Source of the DNA: Montifringilla adamsi
Lineage: Eukaryota > Chordata > Aves > Passeriformes > Passeridae
DNA: 64,000 bases
Direction: 5' to 3'
NCBI GenBank assembly: GCA_017590115.1
Contig: JAGGNK010013558.1
Span: 12,699,752 to 12,763,751, forward strand
Made by a program: the position numbers and the translations under genes. The notes under the pieces are model-generated. The model saw only the letters and a program-made list of their open reading frames with translations. It had not been told where the DNA came from and made no database searches. Shown piece by piece: positions 39,401 through 51,400 of this stretch (position 1 is the stretch's first letter; each line of letters opens with the position of its first letter).

Positions 39401-42400
39401 AAATCAAGGGCTTCCATTAGGGCTCTGGGAGGCAACTCCTTCAACAGGAGAACTTGTTTCCTTGCTTGTGTAGGAGGGAATATCTGTTGTTTTGGGGGGA
39501 CTTGAGAAGGCTGTGTTTCATAACATACTGCCACTGCTGCTGCTGGAAGAATGAAGGCAAGAGACCCAACCCACCCTACAAGGAAGGCATTGGTTTTCTG
39601 ATGGTTGAACACCACTCTGAAGATACCAGAACAAAGCTCAGCAGGATGCATCCAACACACAGCACTGGCTGTGGTAATTCTTCCTTGTCTGCTGCCTCTG
39701 CCTGATGCATCAAACATGTAAACTTGTGTCTGTGTCTCCACCAGCTAAAGGTCTATGAGGAGGAATGTGGAACTCTTCCATAAGTCAGAAACATCCTCAA
39801 ATAGATCTCTGTCTCCTAAGCAGCGTTCCTGGTTGGCCGTCCTCACTAATAGTTTCTTCCTAACCATAATTTAGATGAAGTTCTGCATCAAGAAATCTCT
39901 TTTCAGTGAAGATGAAGAAAGTGCAGAGAAGAAAAAAAGTGGGTTCAAAGGCGGTTCAGAGGCCCTCAGCTTTTCCTCTTTCAGGATCTTAGACCTGGCT
40001 ATGGGTGCTTATTCCTTGGCGAGGGATACTGGAGTGCAGTGACATTTTCTCCAGACCTGTCCCCACTGTGTGCTCTTCTGCTTGTGATGAGGATGGAAGA
40101 AGCTGCTACATCTTTTCCACCTGTGGACTCCATCTTGGTGGAGAGAAGTTTGGAATCAGAAGAAGGGTCATTCAGAATGGAAAGATTTCAGATACACTCA
40201 ACTCAGAAAAAAGAAGGAAATGGGAACACATCCACACAGGCTGGATTAAATGATGGTTGGTTAGATCATCACGTGAGACAGTGTTTCTTTCACACTCAGA
40301 GAAATGTAAGGCTTTAAAAGTGATGACTCCATGCTCTTCTTGTGGATGACAGGGTGAGCGAGGAAAGATTCAAAAATTATAAACATACTGGCTGTGGAAA
40401 TAGCAGAGTGGACCCCCCAAGATCTGTGTTCATCTTCTGACTGGGGTGTATTTGGTTGGATGTTGTTTTCTTGAGCTGAGGCCCAGCTGCTCAGTGTCCC
40501 CAGGCACAAGAGAACAGATGGGCGTTATTCTCCCTGTGGCTGTCTAGTGACCCAGTGGCCAAGGCCTGATACGTCATCTAAAGGCTGACATGTTCTGTAA
40601 TGTGCCTAAGTGATGGAAAAAATCCTTTCTGACCTTGGATGGTAAATCTGTGTGTGCTTTGGAGCAAGGAGATTGTCATCTTTACTCTAGGCTGTATCAC
40701 TGTGAGCAGTGAAATCATTCCTCAGATGGCTGATGAGCCTCTTACTCCAGTTTTGCTGTTCTTCTCTGAGAGAACGAATTTTTCACTCTGGATTGCCCTT
40801 CTAAATCTCACGAAAGCTTTTTGGATTTCTTTGTTCACTGCAAAATGAAGATAATCTCTGTTTCCATGATACTAGTGAATACTTTGAGACTTTCTAGAAC
40901 AAAATGGAAGTCACAAGCCTAAAGGAAGAATAGAGGAGCTGAACTTGGCTGAGTATTGCTTATTAGTCACACTTGGAGTTCCTAGAAGATAGAGAGCATA
41001 AAGAAAAACGAGGTATCCTGAGGGGTGATTGCAACTCAAGAGGCCCTTTGGGCTTCTTCAACAGCAGTGGCAGCAGAAGTTCATGTTGATTCCAGTGGGC
41101 TCCAGCTGAACACGTAAGGAAAGGCTTTTCTTCATTCGTCAGGCTCCATGAAGTGGAAAGAACACTGCAGAGGAGGGAGGGAAGCACTCACAAGAGCTAA
41201 AGCTGAATGTTTAGCAGTGGATAATGAGCCTTCAGCTGTCTTCGGCCATGTGGAATAAAACTTGGCGTGTCCAAGATCTCTTCTGAGATGCAGGAGACCT
41301 GCTGCCTTCCCTGGTCTTGGAGGAGGGGGAGCAGGCACACATCTGCAAAGTCATTGCCACAAATTTCCAGCTGGGAAATAAGTCTGGAACAGAGTTTCCT
41401 TTTACAGATATTGCATATAATATGGTTGCACATATTATATATGCAGTAAAACCAAATCTCTGATTATAATATATATGTTACATATCTCTCCATACATATA
41501 CATATATATTTTTGTATATAACATATAGAGAAAGGGTGTGTACTTGTAGGTAATGTTGGAGAAACAAACATCAAATGCAAGTGAGACATAGGTTTTTTTC
41601 CCTCAAAATTGTGCTTCAAATGTCTGGAGAGAAGGTGTTTTAAACACGTGATTATCATAAACACCAAACTCCCCTTTAGCCTGTTGGGCTGCTGAGGCAG
41701 TGACCCTGTCTCCATTTAGATGTAGAATCACCTCACCCAGCTGATATTGAAAGACTGAAATATATCTGTCAGGTTGGAGAAACTGTTGCTGATTCTGATC
41801 CTCCCAGAAAAGCTGGATCTCAGTGGTATTCAAGAAAGGTCTAAATGGTAAATTTGGCAGTGACATTGCCTCTGGAAATCCTGGCAAATTGGTTTGTGGG
41901 TGTTTCTAAGATAAGTCATGTAAGCCACAAGTACGATTTACAGGAGGTGAGAACTCCATTAAAGAAAAAAATCCATCTATCACACAACACTTAGTGTTTG
42001 GGTTTTTTTTTTTCATACCCTTTTATAGGCTATAAATGTGTCTACTTCCACATTGTTTAGAGCTAGGTGAGGTTAGCAAATCACTGCACACCTCTTGAGC
42101 CAGCCGCAGAGCCTGCAACACACTAGGACAGCCCGGAGCCCCCACTGCGCAGCGCTGCCTGCCAGGTATCAAGGATTTAGACACCAGCTATTTATTTGCT
42201 CGGCTGAGCAGTCATCCAAAAAGCCGGCTCTGCTTCGCGATGCAGCTCAAGTGCGTATCAGCTGACAAGGAGACAAGAGCGCTGCTATTATTACCCCGAG
42301 CTCACAAAGGACAGCGATAGTCGGCGGTCGAGGAATGCAGAAGGGAGGCAGCCCTCGCTTTCAAGAGCTGCAGCTGTAAAACAAGGACGGGGAGAAAATG

Positions 42401-45400
42401 CCTGGCCGTGCCAAGAATAGGAAACCCAGCTAGAGCGTGTTATTAACTCACTTCTTGAGGATGATGCAGAGTTAGCAATTCTTCTAAAGAGGATCCATAC
42501 TGCACTTAATATTGCCCAGAAGCTGCAAAAATTCCCCAATTCTACTGTCACAATAGTTTCTATTTTTTGCTACTAACAGGACCCAAGGTCTAACTTTTAG
42601 ATGCCTTTTCTTTTCTTTTTTAATAAACCAATTAAAACAAAATGGACAATGTAAACCAGGTCTTGCATCTGGAAGATGTAAATTGTTGGCTGGAGAAAGC
42701 AAGGGGAGTTACACAGCTGCAATGCAAAGTTTGAGTTTGTTCCACCATTTTCTTCCTAAGACTTCTTCTCTGTTGCCAGATATACACTATATTTAGTCAG
42801 AATAATTTTCTTTTTGTGCAACTAAAACCAAGAGAAGTATTCTTGTCATTGCTGCCCATGGTAGGAGGAGGTTTGAGCTAGATCATCTTTAAGGTTCTTT
42901 CCAACCCTGACCATTTTATGATTCTATGATTCTCCCAATGCCTTTGAAAAAAAGTTTTTGTACTAGATCATGGAAATTGGAAAGAGAAACCTGCAAGAGA
43001 TGAAAGAAAAATAGTTTGGCCCTGGTTTTGCTCAGAAGGCAATGTAAAAGTGAACATGCAGTGTCAGTGGTGAGAAAGAAATGCTTTTGAAATTCTTCAT
43101 CTCAAGCTGAGACAACAATACCAGAAACAATGTTACCATTTCCTAAAACAGTGTAGTCTGTGCATTTCTCTCCATGGCTGCCTATATGGAAGATGAGCAA
43201 GAATATCCATTAAACAAGGTCATCTTTGTGCTTAAAACACCTACTACGGAGAAGCAGCTGGTGAACAGAGAGGATGCTGCCACCCAAACCCTGAACAAAC
43301 TGTAGTTTCCCTGAAGCTGTGAGTAACAGGTTCAGTAATATATTCTATGATGTTTCTATATCCTCCTGGTTTTGTTCTACAGAGCAGAAAAGGTCAGAGA
43401 GAAGGGCAAGGCATTTCAGGATGCCCAACAGTGGCTGTTGTGCCCCTCACCCTTTCTTTATAGGCCTCCTTGTAGGTGCAATTATCCAAACAGGGAATCA
43501 GAGACCAACTAGATAATTATCTCCTAGAGACTGGGTGAAAAAAAAAATCCAGGTACAAATTAAATTTGCTTTTCAGAGTCTGCTGGGAAGTTTGAACTAC
43601 TGATCTGATAGCTCAAACATCAAGGAAAAACATTGGAACAATTGTAGGGTGACTCCTAGAAGAAAAGAATAGGAAGAGTTGGAGAAACCAGTTCTCTCAC
43701 ATTTTAAGTTAAATGCTAGTATTGAACATCACATAGCCAGCCACTGACTTACAGTGAGCAATTAAGTAATTAAAATAATTAACTACAATAATTGAACCAA
43801 AGCCTCCATGCAGCAGAAGGTGCAGGCATTGCTGTAGCCTTAATAAAACTATTTTACTAGAGACCACGCGTTTCTAGGAGGACTTGTTGATCTGCTGGAA
43901 CCTTCAATTTGTCCAACACTCTCGTGGAAGAAGAGCTCAGGAAATTTGGATATCCCTGTTTCCAAACTATTATGTATAAAAGTAAATGAACGTGGAAATA
44001 ACATTAGTCCAAGACTGTAGGCTAGGTTTTGTTTAAGCAAATTAACTTCTTATGCAAAGCAGACAGTGTGTCCAGGAGACATCAAATCACCTGCTCAGCC
44101 ACAAAGGGTCTGTGCCTCTCAGCCAGGACTGGGACCTCCATCTCCTTCTGGAGAGCATCATTTGCATTCCACGTTGGGTGAAACATTCTGAATCAGGGGA
44201 ATATTTTCTTGACTTTTTTTTTTTTCTGGGTGATTTTCTCTGGACCAACAAAACTCAATGCCTTAGACTTCCAGGTTGTGAAGAATGAGGAAAACCCATT
44301 AAGACCCTTCCTCATTTGTATTCTAACCTTCTGCTGTGTGGGGCCATAGGCAACAGACTTCATGGACTTGTTTCACCAGAGACAAGCAAAACTTCACATA
44401 AAAAGATGCCATTTCAGCACATTTCTCTTTCCCCCCACAACTGGATTGAAGTTTTTAAGTAATTTTTAAGTCATTGACTGGTCTCAGAGCTCCAAACCGC
44501 AGCATTTCACTGAAGTGCCAGCATGTTTTTTCAGCTAATAATTATTTGTCTTCAAATGCTACCAGAAGCAAAAAGACCCGCTGAGTTGGCAAAACCCTGG
44601 GTGAGGAAGCCAAGCCTATGGACAATCCTTTCAGCTTGTGGGGCTCCTGTCCTCTTGGAGGAATTAAATGCTGACTAAAGACATGTACATGCACAGCCTT
44701 CAATTTGGTTAAACACTAAAACATACTGGCACTCCAAGTGTTAATCCTCGGTCTTCTGGCTCTGCCTTTTAGAGATACTTTCAGGCTCCAGCAGAGCAGA
44801 ATAATATCATTCTTCTTAAATCATCCCACTAAATAGACTGCTGGATTTAACTGGAACCCTCCAACAACAGGGCCAGAGGGCAAAATCCACATTTCTTCCT
44901 CTTCCTCACTCTAAGCTCCTGTGGAGCTGAACCAGCTTCACCTGTGCTTTAATGTCAGTGCAAGTCCACTGCACTGCATGGGCACATTGCACCCGACAAA
45001 CCCTGAGCACAGCACGAGGCGTGCCCATGGGAGCTGATAGTTTTTGCAAGAGCTAAATTTCAAGACTGGGAAGCTTCAAGTGGAAAGGCAGCCACAACAT
45101 GGGAAATGGAATTTTGGGATCTAGCCTACAGTTCTTCCTGGTAGACTTCCCATGTTCACAATCCCCAGAGCTCTGTAAAAGTAACAACCCAAAAAAGGAA
45201 CCTAAGAATTCTTTTCTTTCTTTTTTTTTGTATTTTTTTTTTCCTTCTTTTGTCATCTCTTCACTGTAATTATCTAGAAAAGGTTTGCCTTGTTTTAGGG
45301 GTGTTCTGAGTTCATGGTTAACAAACTTTTCTGTCACCTGGATGAGCTTCCTTCATACCCTGACCAGGACTGCATTTAACTCTGTAGGGACATTGTAGTA

Positions 45401-48400
45401 AAGTTTACTAATAAAAAGAGAAGTTTTACCCTAGAATATCTTCCCTGGTGGGAGTACGAGCCATACACATGTGTTCAAGCCCATTTCTAATTTATAAAGT
45501 GTACAATTAAACTTCATGCAGTGGTTGCTTACCTCTTGCTGTCTCCTGCTAAGAAACCCCAGCTGCTACATTATCCTCTCTGTGACTTGCAAATACACAT
45601 ATTCCAATTTCAGAACATTTTTCAAGATTCTTCACACATGAGCTGCTGAACACATGGTTTTCTTTCAAAATACTTCACAAAAATGTTGGCTAACAAATGG
45701 TCTGAGGAATCTGGCAATCGCCTTGTGGTTAATTTTTAAAAAGAAAAAGAAGTGGAATCAAATCCATATTTTGGGGCCAATATTTTTTTTTTTTAAATTT
45801 TTACTAAGCCTCACTGTCTTCCTTCCTTCCCCTCAGTGCTGTCTTTGCTGGCTTATTTTTGTCTCTGGGTTTGGACGTGGCAGTGGGCATGGCCCAAAAG
45901 CAGAGCCTGCTTTGGCAGGAAGGGTTTTGGGGTCCATAACTCCTGTGCCACCCAGTGCTGTGCCAGGCTGGCCCAGTGCTGTGGGAATGACCCTGCAGAG
46001 GGATGAGTGCCTTCACCCAGTCCTGCAGCATGCCCAGAGCAGCTGCTCAGCACAGCAGGGACCGCAGGTGTGCTGTGAGCAGGACTGAACAAAGGCTTGT
46101 GATTACCTGTGCTTGCAGTGGGAGAGAGCAGAGGGAAATGCAGTGACTCATTGGGAACACTTAGGGGATGGAAATGACGTTAGAAACCAGGCTGAGCTTC
46201 ACTGAGCCCTGCACTTACAGACCCTTACTGAGCCCAGAGCTAGCTCCGCTGAACGCTGTAAATTGACCCAAAAGCAGCAGTTTAGGAGGTAAAGTGGGAA
46301 GGAGTAGAATTGATACACTTTTTGCCAGAAGGAAGTGAGGAAATCTCTTTGCACATCCATTTTGTACCATACTTAAGCAATGTGTGGCCCTACAAGAACA
46401 TGTGACCCTTTGAGAACTGAGGACATGCAAGACATTCATACAACAGCACTGATGGCTTCCCAACAAGGCTTGTTGCCAGGTGCCAGCTCCTGATGGCAGC
46501 AAAAGGAAACCAAGCTGTGTCCAGGGATGCTGCAGGACATCCTGTGTTACCAGGACTGGGCATCTCTCTTGGCCAAGAGGCACAATGCTTTGCATTTTGG
46601 TTTTTTTCTTTTTTTCTCACTGCAGTTCACTGATGCTTTCACAGCATGAGAACTCTTCTCAGGAAATGCCAGGAGAGTGTTTTCACCATAAATGGTTCAT
46701 CAGGCTTAAATATTCTGTCTGTTTGTACTTGACAACAAGGGGGCCCAACCAAAGACAGAGCACTAAAACACTAAAAAGGCAGGGTGGAGAGAAGGGCATT
46801 TATCAACAGAGCTGACAAAAGCTAGTGATGCTCTGAGCATTATCTCACATGTCTATCCCGTTGTAGCTGCAGAGAGCAGCATATGACATAGACCAGAGGG
46901 TGACCACATGCTGAGCAATATTTGGGGCTAGGCAACAAGTCAGTCCACCATGGAAAGAGAAACAGAACAGGACTGAGACTAGCAGCCCATCTTCTCCAAC
47001 TTCTCAGCTGCATGCAGGGTGGAAAACTCTGGAAGTGTAGAGGTGGCACTGAGGGACATGGGTTAGTGGTGGACTCGTCAGTGCTGGATTAATGGTTGGA
47101 CTCTGTGATCATAAATGTCTTTTTCAACTTAAACAATTCTATGATTCTGTGATCATGACTTGTGGAAAACCCCATGTGTATGGCTTTCCATCAGAGCAAT
47201 GTTCTGCTCAACTCTGCTTCCGTGTTAATGTTCTCTGCTGTATAAAAACCAAAAAAAGTGACAGCTGTGCCCCCCTCCTTCCCTCCCACAAAGCTTTCCC
47301 TTCCATATGAGACACATTACCTTCTGTAGTGGGTCCTAATGCGTCAATTGCTTCTTGTGAGACTTGGGGCAGGGCAGCAGTGGTGGTGGCCAGCAGATGG
47401 GGATTGTCTGGAGCAACAGCTGTCTCTGTCTCTTGTTCTGACACCACAGGAGGGGAAGGCTCCATTTCAAGCTGAGCCTCTTCAGGGTTCCTGAGTCCCT
47501 CTGTTGGTTCAACATCTGGAGTCCTGGTACTAATTACAATGTCTGGGACAGAGGTTTCCCCTGAAATGCCTGCGATAGAGTGTGTCACAGCTCCAGATGT
47601 TGGGTCAGGAATCTCCTTCTGCTCAGGAGTACCAAAGGGCTCCCCGCTGGCCAAAGATGTGGCAGCTGTTTTGATGTTAGCCGCAGGCAATGCAGATGCT
47701 TCCCCACTGGTTTCATGGACTGTGGACGCTTCTAGGCTGATCTCAGGAAATGTCTCTCCGCGGGCTTCTTGACTTGTGGGTGTTCCTACTCTAATTTCAG
47801 GAAATGCAGAAGTTTCCCCACTGACTTCTTGAACTGTGGATGTTTCTATGAAAATTTCAGGATAGGCAGATGTTTCACTCCTGGCTTCTTGACTTGTGGG
47901 TGTTTCTATACTGAACTCAGGGAATGCAGATGTCTCCCCACTGATATCATGGACTGTAGAGGTTTCTATGCTAATCTCAGGAAATGTAGATGTTTCACCT
48001 CGAGCTTCTTCACCTGTGGATGTTTCTATTCTAATTTCAGGAAATGCAGGTATTTCACCACTGGTTTCATGGATTGTCGAAGTTTCTATGCTAATTTCAG
48101 GAAAAGAGGACACGTCCCCACTGATTTCATGGACCGTCGAAGTTTCTATGCTGATTTCAGGAAACGCAGAAGTTTCCCCACTGGTTTCATGGACCGTTGA
48201 AGTTTCTATGCTAATTTCTGGGTAGGCAGATGTTTCACCCCTGGCTTCTTGATTTGTGTATGTTTCTATTCTAATTTCAGGAAATGCAGAACTTTCTCCA
48301 CTAATTTCATGCACTGTTGAAGTTTCTATGCTGATTTCAGGAAAGGCAGATGTTTCTCCACTGGTTTCGTGGACCGTCGAAGTTTCTATGCTAATTTCAG

Positions 48401-51400
48401 GATAGCCAGATATTTCACCCCTGGCCTCTTGGCTTGTGAATGTTTCTATTCTAATTTCAGGAAACGCAGACGTTTCCCCACTGATGTCTTGACTTGTGGA
48501 TGTTTCTATTCTAATTTCAGGAAATCCAGATGTTTCCCCACTGATTTCTTGTATTGTGGATGTTTCTGTGCTGCTTTCAGGAAATGCAGAGGTTTCCCCA
48601 CTTGCTTCTTGACCAGTCGATGCTTCTATGATAATTTCAGGATACCCAGATGTTTCACCCCTGGCTTCCTGACTTGTGGATGTTTCTGGGAAAATTTCAG
48701 GAAATGCAGAGGTTTCCCCACTGATTTCTTGAATTGTTGAATTTTCTGTGTTAAATTCGGGAAATGCAGATGCCTCCCCACTGATTTCATGAATTGTAGA
48801 TGTTTCTATACCAGTTTCAGGAAATGCAGATGTTTCACCACTGATTTCATAAGCTGTTGATGTTTCTAGAGCACTTTCTGGCAGTGCAGATGTTTCCCCA
48901 CTTAGTTCACCAGATCCAGAGGCTTCACCACTTGGCCCCAAACTGTAGGGAAACGTGGCAGTTTCCCCACCCAGTTCCTGTGATACTGTTGGTCTTGTCA
49001 CCACTTCTACTAAATCAGAAGTGACTAAAGTGATTCCTGGAAGCCCTGAGGCCTCCCCACTGATATCAGCCACTGTTGAAGACTGTCCACTTAGATCTGT
49101 GGCTCCAGAAAAGTCTCCGCTGATGTACGGGATTCCAGATGGCTCTTCACTCAAGTCTCCTGAAGGAAAACCACTGGTCTCCACAGCTCCAGACCCTTCT
49201 CCAGAGAGTCCTCTATCTCCAGAAGTAAATCCACTGATTTCTATCATCCCAGATGGTCCTTCTCCCACTTCTTGTGCCACTGATGTCTGTGTTACAACTT
49301 CCACCAAAGTGGTATCCACAAGAGACACAGTGGGAAAGCCAGAGGTGAGTCCACTTTCCTCTCCAGAGAGCAGACCACTGGTGACATCAACTCCAGAGAT
49401 GTCTCCGCTGCTGTCCGTCACTCCACTCGGGTATCCGCTCACCTCCAGCACTCCAGAAACACTCCCACCAAAGTCTACGTGCCCAGAAGGCTCACCACTG
49501 ATGTCTAAACTCCCAGATACCATGCCTGATCCATCTTCATCACCTGAAGGCAATCCACTGGTTTCCAAAGTCTCTTTTGCTTCTGCTCTTGTAACTGGCG
49601 AAGTTGTTGTCACTTCCTCCAAAGTGGCATCTACGAAGGTAATGCCAGAGGCCTCACTGCTTCCCTCAATACCAGAGGAAAGGCCACTTAGGTCCACCAG
49701 GCCACTGATCTCATGTGTTCCAGATGTTTCTCCACTGCCATCCAGTCCTGAGGGCAAGCCACTAAGCTCAGACCCTCCCGAGGACAGCCCGCTGAGCTCG
49801 GGTACCCCAGAGGGCTCCCCGCTGGGCTCAGCTCCTGAGGGCAAGCCTTGGGTTCCACCACTGCTGTCCCACCCAGAGGATGGGAACCCTGATAAATCTC
49901 CTTCACCGCTGACTCCGATGGACCCTTTTCCCTCCTCTTGCCGTTCTGTCGCTGCTGTTACAACTTCCACCAGTGTGGTATCCACGAGAGAGACAGTAGG
50001 AAAACCAGAGGTGACTCCACTTTCCTCTCCAGATGACACGCCACTGACTAGCTCGGTGCCAGAGATTTCTCCACTCGCTCCAAAAGGCAGCCCGCTGCTT
50101 TCCACTTCAGATGGCATCCCACTAATCTCTGGTATCCTTGAAATAGACACTGATGTCTCCTCCTCTGCAGAAGGCAGGTAACCAACAACGCCAGAAGATA
50201 CACCAATCAGGTCTCCTGAGGGCAGCCCACTTTCTCCAGGTGGGAAGCCACTGCCATGCAGGTCTACTGATGGTAATCCACTCTCTCCAATGCCTGAGTG
50301 GTCTCCACTAAGTTCAAAACCTCCAGAAATTGGTTCTCCGCTTGTATCTGGAACTCCAGGAATCCACCCAGATGCTGAAGATTCACCACTGACTTGATAC
50401 TCCCCAGATTCAGTCACCTCCCCTGACACTTCGCTGATGGAAGCGTTGGTACTGGCTTCCTCTGGTACTATGGTAGCTGGAGGAAAAGCAGATGGACTCA
50501 CTGGAAAAGAAAGAGCAACAAAGAGAAGGAGTTGGGAAACTTATTTATACTTTGTGAGGGCCCCAACCCTACAGCACCAGTCCAGCATGACACGTGCTAC
50601 AAGGAAGCTCTGAACCCACCTGAGAGCAGTGACACATCGGTTGGAAAGACCTCTGTACCCCAGGCTGTCTGATTCTCAGGTTGAGTGGCAGACTCTGTCT
50701 CTGCGGTCACCTCCTCCCCCGAGGGCACCCCCTCCACTCCAGGGATCACTTGTGTTGCCAGCACATCTTCAAAGAACGGGGTGACCCCCTCCTCCTCCAC
50801 ACGAGGCAGAGCTGGAACAAAAAGGCATTGGAAGGAGTTTCCAAAAATTCACAATCCAAGATGCCGGTGAAGTGCCTAGCTCAAACAGGCACCCCAACAA
50901 GCCCAGCCTCCCTTTTGAGATCCCTTTCCCCCAGGAGCCAGGTTTCTACGCCCTGCAGGGGCGGGAGGGTACCTCTGAAGCAGAAGGCGTGGTGCCGGGA
51001 CAGCGGGTCGGGGAAGCCGGTCTGGTTGTGGTGCTGGTACACGGTCCTGACGCCCGGAGCATCCCCCCCGCAGGCGGGGCGGGGGCTCACGATGGGGTAG
51101 CGCAGGCTGCCGTCGGCCAACCAGCCCGCGTAGCAGCGGTCCAGGCCCTGCTTCCAGGCAGCGTGCAGCTGGCCAACAGAGGCCAGCGTGGCATTCTGGC
51201 TCTCGCAGTGCCGCTGGGCTTCTGGGAAGGTGAACTGCTCCGGCTGCGTTGCGAAGAACACATCGCCTGAGGGATGGGAGGGAAAACACGGGTGAATCTC
51301 TGCATCCCAGCCATCTGCAGAAGAAGTGGAGGTGTGCGGCACAGTTTTGCTCCACAGCAGTGCCCAGGGGCAGGGGAGGATGTACCCTTGAGCCTGTCGA

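Larger units (their letters stand above)
39394..47320 (-). other. ACAN: 7.9-kb ACAN intron between EGF and CS exons
   Basis: Mostly AT-rich non-coding sequence. It contains two CR1 3' ends (42,855-42,934 and 47,030-47,157), an AT-rich simple stretch around 41,400-41,530, and a locally CpG-richer block at about 42,090-42,400. I searched by eye for a second EGF exon and found none. Confidence 0.65.

Noticed and set aside
39394..47320. Search for a second EGF exon of aggrecan
   Set aside because: No six-cysteine phase-1 open segment with splice sites was found in the 7.9-kb intron. A poorly conserved one could still be missed.
48955..50181. 408-codon open frame on the plus strand within the aggrecan CS exon
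   Set aside because: It is the antisense shadow of the SG-rich repeat coding sequence, whose codon bias avoids stops in that frame. No start context, splice structure or domain supports it.
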